NCBI GenBank assembly: GCA_030263715.1
Contig: SZPM01000008.1
Span: 37,666 to 101,665 of the forward strand
DNA length: 64,000 nt
Reading direction: 5' to 3'
DNA from: ATM1 sp003577165
Lineage (GTDB): Bacteria; Armatimonadota; Fimbriimonadia; Fimbriimonadales; ATM1
Numbering within the stretch: position 1 is the stretch's first letter; each line of letters opens with the position of its first letter. A program made the position numbers and the translations under genes. The notes beneath the pieces were generated by a model. It was not told the DNA's origin. It worked only from the letters and a program-made list of their open reading frames with translations, and ran no database searches. Shown one piece after another: positions 36,669 to 46,311 of the stretch.

Positions 36669-37199
36669 TCAGCGAGACATTTGCACCGACGAGAGCGCTC
36701 GCTGCGCCGCCGATCCGCCGTCCGAGCCCTCCGGCCAAAGCGCGATCGTCTGCCAGAAGTCTCGACCGGCGCCAAACGCCAACAAAGTGAATCGGAACTT
36801 CCCTTGGCCCGAGTCAAAACTGCCGGACGCCGCTTTCGCCGGGTAGCCGCAAGCCTCCGTGTCGCTCTGCTTCAGAGTAAACGTCCCAGGCTTCGCTCTC
36901 GATTTGAGGCTCCCCACCGCTCCATCTGCAGCGCTTGCGAGGTTCACCTGGATCCCCTGCATGTACCGCGTGTAGGACGCAATCAGGACGGGGAACGAGG
37001 AGGAGACCATATACGCCTCCTGCACTTCCACCTTTCCCCGGACATCGTTGGAAAGGGGTAGGTCGAACCGACTGGGGGCCGCCGGCAATTCCATCGTGAG
37101 CCCGGAGGTTCCGAGCGAGTATCTCTGCCATGCAGCCGACTCGGCAGGCGAAGCCGGCGCAAAAGAGGTTGCGGCGAACGCCGCGAGAGTTGCAAACAT
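36669..37199 (-). CDS. exported hypothetical protein
   Basis: This 176-residue protein has a signal peptide (MFATLAAFAATSFAPASPAE), then a domain starting YSLGTSGLTMELPAAPSRF. That pattern resembles small exported proteins that begin with a beta-strand 'G.....P..p', possibly of the PsbP/DUF1795-like fold. No catalytic motif. The ATG has GAGGAG upstream. It lies 84 bp upstream of the thioredoxin gene on the same strand. Confidence 0.6.
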   Translation of the reverse strand: MFATLAAFAATSFAPASPAESAAWQRYSLGTSGLTMELPAAPSRFDLPLSNDVRGKVEVQEAYMVSSSFPVLIASYTRYMQGIQVNLASAADGAVGSLKSRAKPGTFTLKQSDTEACGYPAKAASGSFDSGQGKFRFTLLAFGAGRDFWQTIALWPEGSDGGSAAQRALSSVQMSR

Positions 37200-37285
37200 C
37201 GGTTGTCTCCTCGCCCCCGAGACGAGGGGCCAGATCGAACATTCCGCATCGGCGGCCTGCCGCTATTGGCGGGATTGCCGGGATG

Positions 37286-38410
37286 TCACGACTGGAATTC
37301 GCCGACTTCCTCGTAAGGCAGACCGAGATGCCTCCGTACCGCCGCAACGATCCGCTTCGCCGCAAGCCCGTCGCCGTACGGGTTCCGCGCCTGCGCCATT
37401 CGGTCGTACGCGTCGGCGTCCGTCAGCAGGCGAACCGCCTCCCCATAGATCTTCTCTTCGTTGGTTCCGACCAGGACGGCGTTGCCCGCGTCGATTCCCT
37501 CTGGACGCTCCGTCTCGTCCCTCAAAACAAGGACCGGCTTTCCGAGCGAAGGCGCCTCCTCCTGCACACCGCCGGAATCCGTCAGGATCAAATGCGACGC
37601 CATCATGAGTTGCGCGAAACTTCGATACTCGGGAGGCTCCGTCAGAATCACTCGCTCGTTCTTCCCAAGTTCTAACTCGAGCACTTCGCGAACGACCTTG
37701 TTCGGGTGCATCGGCAGGTACACGTAGGCGTCCTCGACCGCATCCAGAATTCGGACGATCGCACGGCAGATTCTCCTCTGAGGCTCACCCCAGTTTTCGC
37801 GCCTGTGAGTCGTCACCAGTATCATGCGGCCATCGCGGGGGGGGTTGAGCGGTTCGAGCCTTCGGCTCATGTCGAGGATCGCGTCAATGGACGTGTTCCC
37901 CGTCACCAGCACCCAATCCGATTTCACTCTCTCGGCAACCAGATTCTCCTTCGCCGCGGCCGTGGGAGCAAAGTGCAGCCTCGTAACCTGCGAGACCGCC
38001 CGTCGGTTGAACTCCTCCGGAAACGGGCTCTCGATCGTATCCGTCCGAAGACCGGCCTCCACATGGGCAAACGGTATCCGACGATAGAAGGCGGCCATGC
38101 CCGCGACCAACGTGGTCGTCGTATCCCCCTGAGCAATCACGAGGTCCGGGGACTCCGCCTCGATCGCCTCGTCCAAAGCGCTCAGCACCGACGCCGTGAT
38201 GTACGCGAGCGTCTGCCTCTCCCTCATCACGTCGAAGTTCCGATCCTCTCGGATCTCGAACGTGTCGAAAACTTGACGCAGCATCTCACGGTGCTGGCCG
38301 CTGGCGATCACGCGCGTGTCCAAATCCCCGTGGGCCCTCAGTTCGAGGATGACCGGCGCCATCTTGATGGCGTCCGGCCTCGTGCCGCAGACGGCGAACA
38401 CTCGCTTCAC
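37286..38410 (-). CDS. wecB: UDP-N-acetylglucosamine 2-epimerase (non-hydrolysing)
   Basis: WecB interconverts UDP-GlcNAc and UDP-ManNAc for surface polysaccharides. The 374 residues show GTRPDAIKMAPV at the start, GDTTTTLVAG near 95, HVEAGLRT, FPEEFNRR, TTHRRENWG and TDSGGVQEEAPSLGKP, all family landmarks. The start is a GTG. It stands divergent from the glycosyltransferase at 38460, with only 49 bp between them, and probably opens the polysaccharide locus. No UDP-ManNAc dehydrogenase (wecC) is in the window. Confidence 0.96.
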   Translation of the reverse strand: MKRVFAVCGTRPDAIKMAPVILELRAHGDLDTRVIASGQHREMLRQVFDTFEIREDRNFDVMRERQTLAYITASVLSALDEAIEAESPDLVIAQGDTTTTLVAGMAAFYRRIPFAHVEAGLRTDTIESPFPEEFNRRAVSQVTRLHFAPTAAAKENLVAERVKSDWVLVTGNTSIDAILDMSRRLEPLNPPRDGRMILVTTHRRENWGEPQRRICRAIVRILDAVEDAYVYLPMHPNKVVREVLELELGKNERVILTEPPEYRSFAQLMMASHLILTDSGGVQEEAPSLGKPVLVLRDETERPEGIDAGNAVLVGTNEEKIYGEAVRLLTDADAYDRMAQARNPYGDGLAAKRIVAAVRRHLGLPYEEVGEFQS

Positions 38411-38430
38411 CGGGCGTTCATACCTTCACT

Positions 38431-38439
38431 TGCTATAAT
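38431..38439 (+). promoter_or_regulatory. extended -10 promoter of the polysaccharide operon
   Basis: TGCTATAAT matches an extended -10 exactly and ends 20 nt before the ATG at 38460, in the 49-bp gap between the divergent wecB and glycosyltransferase genes. No -35 is evident, as is allowed for extended -10 promoters. Confidence 0.6.
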
Positions 38440-38459
38440 CTCGCCCGCCCGAGCCAGCC

Positions 38460-39560
38460 ATGCGAATCGGTTTCTTCATATGGGGCGCTGAGTCCAGGGA
38501 CAAAGCCGCCCACGCCTATTACCACCGGATCGACACGCTGCGGGTGGAAATGGAGCGGAGGGGCCACCAAACCGTCGAACTCTACGCCGCGCCCTTCGAA
38601 GGCAAACTTAAACTCGCCCCCCTCTGCAAAAAGTCCCAGCTTCGCGACGCCTTCGCCGACCTCGACGCGGTTTACCTCGGTGCGACCGACTGCGCGGCCT
38701 TCGCAGCAGCCGCCCTCCCGAGCGGAGACCGACTCGTGTTCGACTCTCACACGCCCATCATCGGCGAGAGGCTGATGATGTTCAAGGCGAACAAGACTCC
38801 TCGAAACCTCTTCATCTACCTTAGGTCGCTCCTCCATGAGTCCCTGGCGGCAAGACGATGCCGATCCATATCCACCGTTTCCGATTCCGCCATCGACTAC
38901 TATCGCAGGGTCTTCAAGCGATCGCCTGAAGATCTCTTCCTCGCGAGAAACATGATCGAAGCGTCGCTCTTTCAGCCCCGCCCCCTCCCCGAGAGCGACA
39001 GAATTCGCTTCGCTTACGTCGGCGGAATGGATCGCTGGCAAGGGGTGACCGATCTCATCGAGGCCTACCCGAAGACCAGCCGCTCGTTCGATCTCACCAT
39101 CGTCGGTTTCGGGGATGAACAGGTGACGCTCATGTCGCGCGCGAGACAGTACGGAATAGAAGCGCACCCTCGTATGCCGCGCGCTCAGGCGATCGAGCAC
39201 CTTGTGTCGTCGCACTTCGGAGTGACAGCAACGCCTGCAGTCTGCGCAAAACACATGCCCGGCGCATTTCCCACCAAGTGGGCGGAAATACTCGGACTCG
39301 GGCGCGCCTGCATGGTCACGCGGGCTTACGATTGCGCGCGAATCACGCAGGACGAGAACTTCGGCATCGTGTGCGAGCCCGGTGTCGCGGGCATCGCGGA
39401 GGGACTCGAACGCGCAGCGAAAGTCCCGCGTGAGCAAATCCAAGATATGGGCCTGCGAGGAAGCAAGTGGGTCCAGGACAAGTGCAGCGTCGAAGCGGTC
39501 GGCACGGCGTGGGAGGAGGCCGCGAGCCACGCCGCCGCCAGCAGGGGAGCCGCTCCATAA
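38460..39560 (+). CDS. GT4-like glycosyltransferase
   Basis: This 366-residue protein has the two-domain GT-B pattern: MRIGFFIWGAESRDKAAHAY at the start, VSDSAIDYY near 140, IRFAYVGGMDRWQGVTDLI near 182, and a C-terminal donor domain ending with PTKWAEILGLGRACMV. The C-terminal glutamate is placed as in GT4 enzymes that use nucleotide sugars. First gene of the plus-strand operon 38460-45003. Donor and acceptor unknown. Confidence 0.8.
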   Translation: MRIGFFIWGAESRDKAAHAYYHRIDTLRVEMERRGHQTVELYAAPFEGKLKLAPLCKKSQLRDAFADLDAVYLGATDCAAFAAAALPSGDRLVFDSHTPIIGERLMMFKANKTPRNLFIYLRSLLHESLAARRCRSISTVSDSAIDYYRRVFKRSPEDLFLARNMIEASLFQPRPLPESDRIRFAYVGGMDRWQGVTDLIEAYPKTSRSFDLTIVGFGDEQVTLMSRARQYGIEAHPRMPRAQAIEHLVSSHFGVTATPAVCAKHMPGAFPTKWAEILGLGRACMVTRAYDCARITQDENFGIVCEPGVAGIAEGLERAAKVPREQIQDMGLRGSKWVQDKCSVEAVGTAWEEAASHAAASRGAAP

Positions 39561-39573
39561 TGCGGGCGATCCA

Positions 39574-40962
39574 TTGAGCATTCGAAGCGTCGTTCGCAAA
39601 CTGCACGACAGCAGCCCCGTTTTCGTGCAGACCGCAATCCGAAGCATCTTTGCCTCGCTTCCCGACGGCATCCGCTTCGGACGCGATTACACATCCATCA
39701 AAGAGGACATCTTCCAGAGCGACAAAGCGTCCGTGGAGCAACTGCGCAGCCGTAGGGACGAATCGCTCCAGCGACTGATCGCGTTCGCATGTGAACGATC
39801 CGAGTTTCACGCAGCGGGCATGAAGAAGGCCGGCATGTCGCCGTCGGACGTACGCGGGCCCGACTCGCTCGCAGCCCTGCCGTTGATGACACGCGACGAC
39901 TTGCATCAGCACAACGCAGCCATCCGAGCCTCGAACGCGCATGATTTCCAGCCCGAGGCCTTGACCAGCGGCGGCAGCACCGGAGTCCCCGTAGAATTTC
40001 TCTCGGACCGTAAAGCGCTTCTCTACGAAAAGGCTTGCCTCGCGCGCCATTGGATGCGGGCGGGAGTTCGCGACGACGACAAGGTCGCCACCCTCCGGGG
40101 TTTGCGTCTCAAGGTGAATCCTCGCAAGCCCACTCTGCGCATCGGGAAGGAACTCTTTGTGAGCACCTATCACCTTTCGCCGGCGACCATTGAACACGTC
40201 GCGCACGAAATGCGGAAGGCCAAGGTCACCGTTCTCAACGCCTACCCCAGCATGGCGGCATTTCTTGCCAAACTCATCCGCGACGCCGGTTGCGAACCGC
40301 CGAGGATCCGAGTGGTCGTCACCTCCTCCGAAACGCTCGACGATTCGCAGCGAGCGCAGGTACGAGAGGTATTCGGCTGCGAGGTTTTCGACTACTACGG
40401 ACTTACGGAACTCGTCGGCAACGCCGGACAATGTTCAGAACTCGGCGGATACCACTTCTCGGAAGAGATGGGAGTTGTGGAGATAACGGATGACGACGGC
40501 GTACCGCTCCCCCCCGGAACGGAAGGCAACGTCGTATTGACCGGCCTCCTCAACTACAGTTTCCCCTTCATTCGCTACGTTACGGGCGACATCGGCGCCC
40601 TATCGCCGATCCCCTGCCGATGCGGCCGCCCCCACGTCACCCTCTCCCATATCGCCGGACGGACGGCCGACTACTTGCTCACGCCGACAGGCGCGAGACT
40701 CACCGTGGCAGCCCTCAACATGCACGATTCCACTTGGGACAATGTCCTGCAGTACCAGTTGGTGCAGGTCGCGGAGGACCGCGTCGAAGTCACTGTGGTG
40801 CCTTCGGCGCGCTTCACGGTCGAGGACGAGAAGCGAATTCTCGCCATGATCGCCCCAAAACTATCGGACTTCACCGTTAGCCTGCGAAGCGACGTCGAAG
40901 TTCGGCGAACGAACCGAGGCAAATGTCCCGTCATCGTTAGGGATTACCTTGTAACTTCGTGA
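39574..40962 (+). CDS. CapK/PaaK-like adenylate-forming enzyme
   Basis: The 462-residue product resembles phenylacetate-CoA ligase and the CapK proteins found in capsule loci. It has the AMP-binding loop TSGGSTGVPV near 130, DYYGLTELVG near 275 and RYVTGDIGALSPI near 335. In polysaccharide loci these proteins probably activate an acid or amino acid for decoration, which would fit asnB in the same locus. The TTG at 39574 is used; the upstream open frame lies in the previous gene. The start is the least certain of the operon. Confidence 0.82.
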   Translation: MSIRSVVRKLHDSSPVFVQTAIRSIFASLPDGIRFGRDYTSIKEDIFQSDKASVEQLRSRRDESLQRLIAFACERSEFHAAGMKKAGMSPSDVRGPDSLAALPLMTRDDLHQHNAAIRASNAHDFQPEALTSGGSTGVPVEFLSDRKALLYEKACLARHWMRAGVRDDDKVATLRGLRLKVNPRKPTLRIGKELFVSTYHLSPATIEHVAHEMRKAKVTVLNAYPSMAAFLAKLIRDAGCEPPRIRVVVTSSETLDDSQRAQVREVFGCEVFDYYGLTELVGNAGQCSELGGYHFSEEMGVVEITDDDGVPLPPGTEGNVVLTGLLNYSFPFIRYVTGDIGALSPIPCRCGRPHVTLSHIAGRTADYLLTPTGARLTVAALNMHDSTWDNVLQYQLVQVAEDRVEVTVVPSARFTVEDEKRILAMIAPKLSDFTVSLRSDVEVRRTNRGKCPVIVRDYLVTS

Positions 40963-42077
40963 TGAAGCCTCGGCTTCTTATTGTCGGCCCCCTGCCGCCG
41001 CCAATTGGGGGGGTCGAAACCGTGACCCAGGCGATTCTCGAGGCTCCGGCCTTCGAGACGTTCGACGTCCACCACGTGGATATCACGAAGGGCCGGCCAA
41101 AGCAGACCCAAGGTAGGTTCGACCTCGGAAACTTCTACTGGGCGATGCGCCACTTCGCGCGAATGAGGTCCGCCGTCGCGCGATTCCGACCCGACGCGGT
41201 CTACATGCCCGTCGCAAGTTCGTGGTCCGGATTCCTCCGTGACGGTGTACTTGCGAAGATCGCGAAAGCCTCCGGCGCCAAAGTCATCGGGCACGTGCAC
41301 GGCGGCCGCTTCGATCAGATATTGAACTACAACGGGCTCGCTGCCAGAAGAGTCCGCCGCGCGCTCTCCCATTTCGATGTTCTTCTCGCACTCGGAACCC
41401 GCTGGCTTGAGTTAATCCGTGACTCCGGATTCCGCGGCCGTGTTTACGTCGTCCCGTCCACTCTCAAGCAGGACTTTTTTGACCGTGCCTCCGCCCTATC
41501 TTCACTGCCGCGCCAGGAAGCTGATGCGACCGCCCTCTTCGTCGGCCAAGTCGGTCGGCGCAAGGGAATCTTCGACCTTCTCGCCGCGCTCCGCGGAGCC
41601 ATTGACCTCGGCGCCAGGATCCGGCTCGTCGTGGTCGGCCCGTCGGAGTACCCCAAGGAATTGGAAGAGGCCAAGCGGCTGACGGATGCCCTGTCCCTCC
41701 GCGACGTGGTGCGGTTCACCGGGCCGCTCATGAACGAGTGCCTGCTCAAGGAGTTCGCAGCCGCTGATTTCCTGGTCATGCCAAGCTACGCAGAGGGCCT
41801 GCCCGTCGTCTTCTTTGAGGCGGGCGCGTTCGGCATGCCCGTCGTCACGACGCCGGTCGGGGCGATCCCGGACCTGATCGAATCGGGTCGAAACGGGATG
41901 CTGGTCAACCCCGGCGATGTCGAGGGGATCCGAGACGCCCTCATGATGATGGCGGGAGACTCGGAAGCGCGAAGGAAGATGGGACGACAGTTGAACGAAG
42001 ACATACAGAGGTTTCATCCGCACGCTGTATCCCAGCGAATCGCAGCCATCCTCGAAGAGAACTTGGCTGTGCGATGA
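40962..42077 (+). CDS. GT4-family glycosyltransferase (paralogue A)
   Basis: This 371-residue GT-B enzyme starts LLIVGPLPPPIGGVETVTQ and has HVHGGRFDQIL, FVGQVGRRKGIFDLL and the donor-site sequence PSYAEGLPVVFFEAGAFG with the EX7E glutamates. It is a close paralogue of the protein at 48028-49152; both share the unusual block DLTKGRPKQTQG (here DITKGRPKQTQG). The ATG overlaps the previous stop (TGATG), so translation is coupled. Confidence 0.9.
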   Translation: MKPRLLIVGPLPPPIGGVETVTQAILEAPAFETFDVHHVDITKGRPKQTQGRFDLGNFYWAMRHFARMRSAVARFRPDAVYMPVASSWSGFLRDGVLAKIAKASGAKVIGHVHGGRFDQILNYNGLAARRVRRALSHFDVLLALGTRWLELIRDSGFRGRVYVVPSTLKQDFFDRASALSSLPRQEADATALFVGQVGRRKGIFDLLAALRGAIDLGARIRLVVVGPSEYPKELEEAKRLTDALSLRDVVRFTGPLMNECLLKEFAAADFLVMPSYAEGLPVVFFEAGAFGMPVVTTPVGAIPDLIESGRNGMLVNPGDVEGIRDALMMMAGDSEARRKMGRQLNEDIQRFHPHAVSQRIAAILEENLAVR

Positions 42078-43930
42078 GTTCACTCGTTTGGCGGCTTCGT
42101 CGCCTTCGCGCGATGGGGCTGGTCGAGATCCTGCACAGGACGCGCCGCGCCCTGTTGAATCGCCTGCCGCCCCCCCCATATCTTCGATGGACGCCGGAGG
42201 AAGCGTACTCTCACCTGATTGACGAAAACACGGAGCAACTGATAGCCGAATGGCCGTTCCATCTTCACTGTTCTTCCCTTGACGAAATCGAGCGTGCGCA
42301 CGTTTTGGAAGATGCAGAAGCGCTCGTTAGAGGAGAGTGGGTTCTGTTCGGGCGCAAAGTCGCGCTCGACTCCCCCCCGCGTTGGAATGCGAATCCCATG
42401 ACCGGCAACACTTGGCCCGACGCGCCCTCCAAGAAGATCGACTACCACGACACGAAACTCGCAGGGGATCCGAAGTTCACGTGGGAACTGGGAAGGCTCA
42501 CCTGGCTTCCAACCCTGGCGATCGCATACGAAGTCACGCAGGACGACAAGTTCAAAGAGCGGCTCAACCTATTGCTCTCGGACTTCCTGGATCGCAATCC
42601 GGTCGGATGGGGGATCCACCACACCAGCGGCATCGAGATGGGGGTACGCAACCTCACGATCTCCCTCGCCATCTCGGCCTGCCCATCCGCATTTAGCGAG
42701 CCCAACTTCAAAAGGTCCGTCGGCTTCATGGCACAACAGGCCCTATGGCTTCGGTCCAACTTGAGCCTCGGCTCCAGCGCGAACAACCACCTTCTCGCCG
42801 AGGCCTCGGGAATGGCAGTCGCCGCCCTCTGCGCCCCGAATTCAAGACGTCTCACGCCGCTTCGCAATCTTGGCCTCCGGCTGCTGCGCGCCGAACTTCT
42901 GAAGCAGGTCAACGCAGACGGCGGCCCCGCGGAACAGTCGTTCGAGTACCTGCCCTTCATCCTCGAACTCTTCCTCATTCCCTTCGCTATGGAGCGAGCC
43001 GCCGGCCGCGGCAATACCGCACCTTCTGCGGAACGCCTGCATCGCTCGCTGGAGTTTCTGCGCGCCGTTCTGCTCCCCGACGGCGGACTCCCAAAAGTGG
43101 GAGACCAAGACGACGCCCGGGTCGCCCTCCCGATGGAGGCGTTCTCGCGGGCGCGGCTGGTCGCCAACGCGCTTGCGGCGTTTCTTGGCCAGCCCGCAGT
43201 CTCGTCGGCCGATACGGCCCTCGCGCGTCTGATGTTTGGCGAGACCCCGCACCCGAAACCGCCCCAAGATCTGCATCGCGAATTCGAAGCGGCCGGATAC
43301 ACCTTGTGGCGTCGCGACCCCTGGATGCTGCTGCTCGATCACGGCGACCTCGGCTACCTCTCGCTCGCCGCCCACGGTCACGCCGACGCCCTGTCCATCT
43401 GCCTCTATCACGGTTCAACTCCAGTTATCGCCGACCCCGGCATGGCCCACTATCACGACGACCTCGAGTCGCGAGACCGGCTACGATCCACGCCCGCTCA
43501 CGCAACCGTCTCGTTCGACGGGAGGAGCCAGAGCGAAATGCTCGGCCCCTTCCTGTGGGGCAGACGCGCAAACATCTGCAGACAGTCACAAGGGTTTGAA
43601 TGTGCGTGGTACACGGGCGAGATTCACTGGAGATCCGTCGTCGTCGAATCGAACCTGATACGAATTGAGGACAAAACATCCCGTCCGGGGGGGCGAATTC
43701 ACTTCCCGCTTGGCCCGAGCTGCAGTGTCGAGTTCCATGAGGATTGTGCGTTGGTCTCGTGGCCGGGAGGTTCACTTGAGATTCGTGGCAAACGAATCGG
43801 GGAGTGGATCCTCCACGACTCTCTCTTTGCGCCCCGGTTTTCGCACACCCTCCCGACAAAGAGCCTCTCAGCGGACATGAACGGTTTGGAGGCCACGATC
43901 GAAATCCGCCTCGCGGAAGCCCCGTGCTAA
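42074..43930 (+). CDS. heparinase II/III-like protein
   Basis: The 618-residue protein has an alpha-toroid N-terminal domain (about 80-370; GIHHTSGIEMGVRNL, NNHLLAEASG) and a beta-sandwich C-terminal domain. The family signature is AAHGHADALSICLYHGSTPV, followed by ADPGMAHYHDD and PAHATVSFDG. Relatives in bacterial polysaccharide loci are lyases or uronate-related enzymes of unknown detail; no signal peptide is seen, so it may act in the cytoplasm. ATGA overlap with the preceding glycosyltransferase. Confidence 0.88.
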   Translation: MSSLVWRLRRLRAMGLVEILHRTRRALLNRLPPPPYLRWTPEEAYSHLIDENTEQLIAEWPFHLHCSSLDEIERAHVLEDAEALVRGEWVLFGRKVALDSPPRWNANPMTGNTWPDAPSKKIDYHDTKLAGDPKFTWELGRLTWLPTLAIAYEVTQDDKFKERLNLLLSDFLDRNPVGWGIHHTSGIEMGVRNLTISLAISACPSAFSEPNFKRSVGFMAQQALWLRSNLSLGSSANNHLLAEASGMAVAALCAPNSRRLTPLRNLGLRLLRAELLKQVNADGGPAEQSFEYLPFILELFLIPFAMERAAGRGNTAPSAERLHRSLEFLRAVLLPDGGLPKVGDQDDARVALPMEAFSRARLVANALAAFLGQPAVSSADTALARLMFGETPHPKPPQDLHREFEAAGYTLWRRDPWMLLLDHGDLGYLSLAAHGHADALSICLYHGSTPVIADPGMAHYHDDLESRDRLRSTPAHATVSFDGRSQSEMLGPFLWGRRANICRQSQGFECAWYTGEIHWRSVVVESNLIRIEDKTSRPGGRIHFPLGPSCSVEFHEDCALVSWPGGSLEIRGKRIGEWILHDSLFAPRFSHTLPTKSLSADMNGLEATIEIRLAEAPC

Positions 43931-43941
43931 CATGGCCGCCG

Positions 43942-45003
43942 ATGAAGGCCCTCATCCTCGCCGGCGGTAAAGGCACCCGGCTGCGCCCCATCACGCACAG
44001 CATCGCCAAGCAGTTGGTTCCCGTTGCGAATCGACCCGTCATCGAGTATGGGATCGAAGCGATCCGCGCGTCCGGAATCACGGACTTCGGCATCATCGTG
44101 GGCGACTCCGCGCAGGAAATCAAAGCCGCTCTGGGAGATGGGAGCCGGTGGGGAGCAACGTTCACCTACATCCCGCAAAGCGAACCCCTCGGCCTTGCGC
44201 ACGCGGTCAAGACGGCCCATCCGTTCCTCGACGACAGCAAGTTCATCATGTATCTCGGTGACAACTTGATCAAGGGTGGTGTCGCGGAACTCGTCGAGGA
44301 CTTTCAGTCGGGCGAATGTGACGCCTCGATACTGCTGACTCATGTTGACAACCCCTCGGAATTCGGCGTCGCCGAACTCGACGGAGAGCGTGTCGTGAGG
44401 CTCGAGGAGAAGCCGAAGCAGCCCAAGTCCGACTTGGCGCTCGTGGGCGTTTACCTCTTCAATCCGTCGGTTTTCGATGCCATCGAAACCCTGAAGCCGA
44501 GTTTCCGTGGAGAGTACGAGATCACGGACGCCATTCAAACGCTCCTCGACTGGGGCAAAACCGTTCGCTATCAGATCGTAACCGGTTGGTGGAAGGACAC
44601 GGGAACCGTCGAGGCGATCCTGGACGCCAACAGGCTGCTGCTTCAAGACATTGAGCGCCGCATTTCTGGCGAGGTCTCGGATTCGACGATCGAGGGAAAC
44701 TGCGTGATCGAATCGGGGGCGCGAGTCGTCGGCAGCACGATTCGCGGGCCGGCCATCATAGGGGCGGGCTGCGTTGTCGAAAACTCCTACGTCGGGCCCT
44801 TCACAAGTGTGGACTCGGGCACGCGAATCCTCGGCTCCGAAATCGAATACAGCATCGTCATGCAGGACTGCACGATTCGAGACGTCCCAGCGCGTCTTTC
44901 GACCAGCCTCATCGGCAGAGGGGTCATCGTGGACAAGTCGGACGGAACCCCGAAGACCGCGCGCCTCGTCCTCGGCGACGCCTCCTCCGTCACTTTTGCT
45001 TAA
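43942..45003 (+). CDS. glucose-1-phosphate thymidylyltransferase, long form
   Basis: The enzyme forms an NDP-sugar, most likely dTDP-glucose, for the polysaccharide. The 353 residues start MKALILAGGKGTRLRPITH, with the nucleotidyltransferase loop, then YLGDNLIKGG and GWWKDTGTVEAILDANR. From about 240 there is a left-handed beta-helix-type tail (VIESGARVVGSTIRGPAIIG), which marks the long RmlA/StrD type rather than short RmlA. No rmlBCD is visible. The in-frame ATG at 43942 aligns with the family start. Confidence 0.9.
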   Translation: MKALILAGGKGTRLRPITHSIAKQLVPVANRPVIEYGIEAIRASGITDFGIIVGDSAQEIKAALGDGSRWGATFTYIPQSEPLGLAHAVKTAHPFLDDSKFIMYLGDNLIKGGVAELVEDFQSGECDASILLTHVDNPSEFGVAELDGERVVRLEEKPKQPKSDLALVGVYLFNPSVFDAIETLKPSFRGEYEITDAIQTLLDWGKTVRYQIVTGWWKDTGTVEAILDANRLLLQDIERRISGEVSDSTIEGNCVIESGARVVGSTIRGPAIIGAGCVVENSYVGPFTSVDSGTRILGSEIEYSIVMQDCTIRDVPARLSTSLIGRGVIVDKSDGTPKTARLVLGDASSVTFA

Positions 45004-45006
45004 GGG

Positions 45007-45858
45007 CTATTTCAGAGCGGCCAACGCCTTCTGGCGTCGTATCCTCTCCTCACGCTCTTCCGCGACTGCTTGGATCTGGAGCAATTCGGAAACCGCGACC
45101 GCCTTTCGGCCCTGCTTCTTCAGCGCGCTCAGATACTCGTCGACTGCGCCGACGATCGCGGGGTTGAGGTTGTGCATGAGGATGATGGAACCCGGCCTCG
45201 CTCGAAGTAGGCGCGTCAGCAGTTGGTCCTTCGTGCGCTTCGGCCGCGCCGCGTCTTTCGCGTCCACGTTCCACAAAATGATCTGGTCGTAGCCCTCATC
45301 GGCCGCGACGCTCAGCGATGCGGGGCCAACCGCCCCGTATGGCGGACGAAGCCACGGCTTCGTACTCTTGCCCGTTTCGGAAAGTACAAGATTTTCGAGA
45401 TCCCTTAGTTCTTTACGGAGCGACTCCTCGTCGAGGCCCGGGAGGGACCGATGACTGCTCGAGTGATTCCCAAACTCATGGCCCGCCTCTGCGATGTCCT
45501 TCAGCAGCCGTCGGTGCAGCTTCGCCCAGGTACCGCAGATGAAAAACGTCGCTCGAACTCCGTGCTTCTCCAAGACGTTGAGAAGTTGCGGAGTGCATGT
45601 CTCCGCCTCGATGTCAAAAGAGAGAGCGACGTGTCCGTCCGCAAACTTCTTCGGGATCGAGAAGATCGGCTTGGGCGCAGCCGGCAGCGCTCGACGAGCG
45701 TGCTTCACCTGCCTGGGTGGGGGGAACGGCGAGTCCGCGGATTCGCTTCCAGTCCCCGAAAGGCGCTGAGAACCGGCCTGCGGCTCGTATTGCACGGCTA
45801 TCGGCAAAAACGCGCAGGCTGTGAGAACACAGAGGACGGCGACTCGGACTCGGCCCAT
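45007..45858 (-). CDS. exported polysaccharide deacetylase (NodB domain)
   Basis: The 283-residue protein has a signal segment (about 4-22), a Pro-rich linker and a NodB domain. The metal histidines are in HSSSH, and motif 3 is LRPPYGAVGP. Motif 1 reads SFDIEAE in place of the usual TFDDGP, so the second Asp is Ile; related deacetylases with FDxE exist. It probably removes N-acetyl groups from a surface glycan. It converges on the operon end at 45003, 3 bp apart. Confidence 0.87.
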   Translation of the reverse strand: MGRVRVAVLCVLTACAFLPIAVQYEPQAGSQRLSGTGSESADSPFPPPRQVKHARRALPAAPKPIFSIPKKFADGHVALSFDIEAETCTPQLLNVLEKHGVRATFFICGTWAKLHRRLLKDIAEAGHEFGNHSSSHRSLPGLDEESLRKELRDLENLVLSETGKSTKPWLRPPYGAVGPASLSVAADEGYDQIILWNVDAKDAARPKRTKDQLLTRLLRARPGSIILMHNLNPAIVGAVDEYLSALKKQGRKAVAVSELLQIQAVAEEREERIRRQKALAALK

Positions 45859-45873
45859 TCAGGAACTACACAT

Positions 45874-45882
45874 ATTATAACA
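45874..45882 (-). promoter_or_regulatory. extended -10 promoter of the deacetylase gene
   Basis: On the minus strand the sequence is TGTTATAAT, an extended -10, ending 15 nt before the ATG at 45858. No Shine-Dalgarno fits in the short leader. Confidence 0.55.
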
Positions 45883-46170
45883 CCTTCGTGCGTCGCCCTC
45901 CACGTTGATTTTGAAAGTCCCAATATATCGGTGACCCGAGTGCGGCCCCTGAAAATACGGATGCAGATTCCAATCTGAACGCGACGCGCGCCGATCGTCG
46001 CATCAAGCCCCCCACCCGAAGCGCACACAACGCACGTCCCCCTGGTCGACGAACGTGGATCTGCGCGGAAAACCCCGCTGCGCTGGGACCCACGAGCAAA
46101 TCAGCGCCCGGGGCTAGATATGTGTCTAAGTTTTCGTCTCTTCCCTGCCTTTAACGAACCCATGGCGCTC
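45883..46170. other. intergenic stretch with no recognised gene
   Basis: Between the deacetylase promoter and the amidase terminator I see no credible frame, tRNA or repeat. The sequence is less GC-rich than the genes around it. Confidence 0.5.
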
Positions 46171-46202
46171 AAAGAGAGAAGGTCCCGGCGTTTGCCGGGA
46201 CC
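46171..46202 (-). terminator. intrinsic terminator of the amidase gene
   Basis: A perfect 9-bp stem (46181-46189 with 46194-46202, loop GTTT) is followed on the minus strand by TTCTCTCTTT. It lies 110 bp after the amidase stop. Confidence 0.75.
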
Positions 46203-46311
46203 GGAGGGATGAACAGGGAGGATGGTGGCTACACTTGCGCAGGCATTGCCTGTGTGTTCTTTTCAGCCATCCATCGTATGGCAACCGGCGTGCCATCCGG
46301 ACGCCCGACGA

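Noticed and set aside
38433..39671. 412-residue minus-strand frame over the first glycosyltransferase
   Set aside because: No domain features; the plus-strand frame shows GT-B motifs and an extended -10 promoter.
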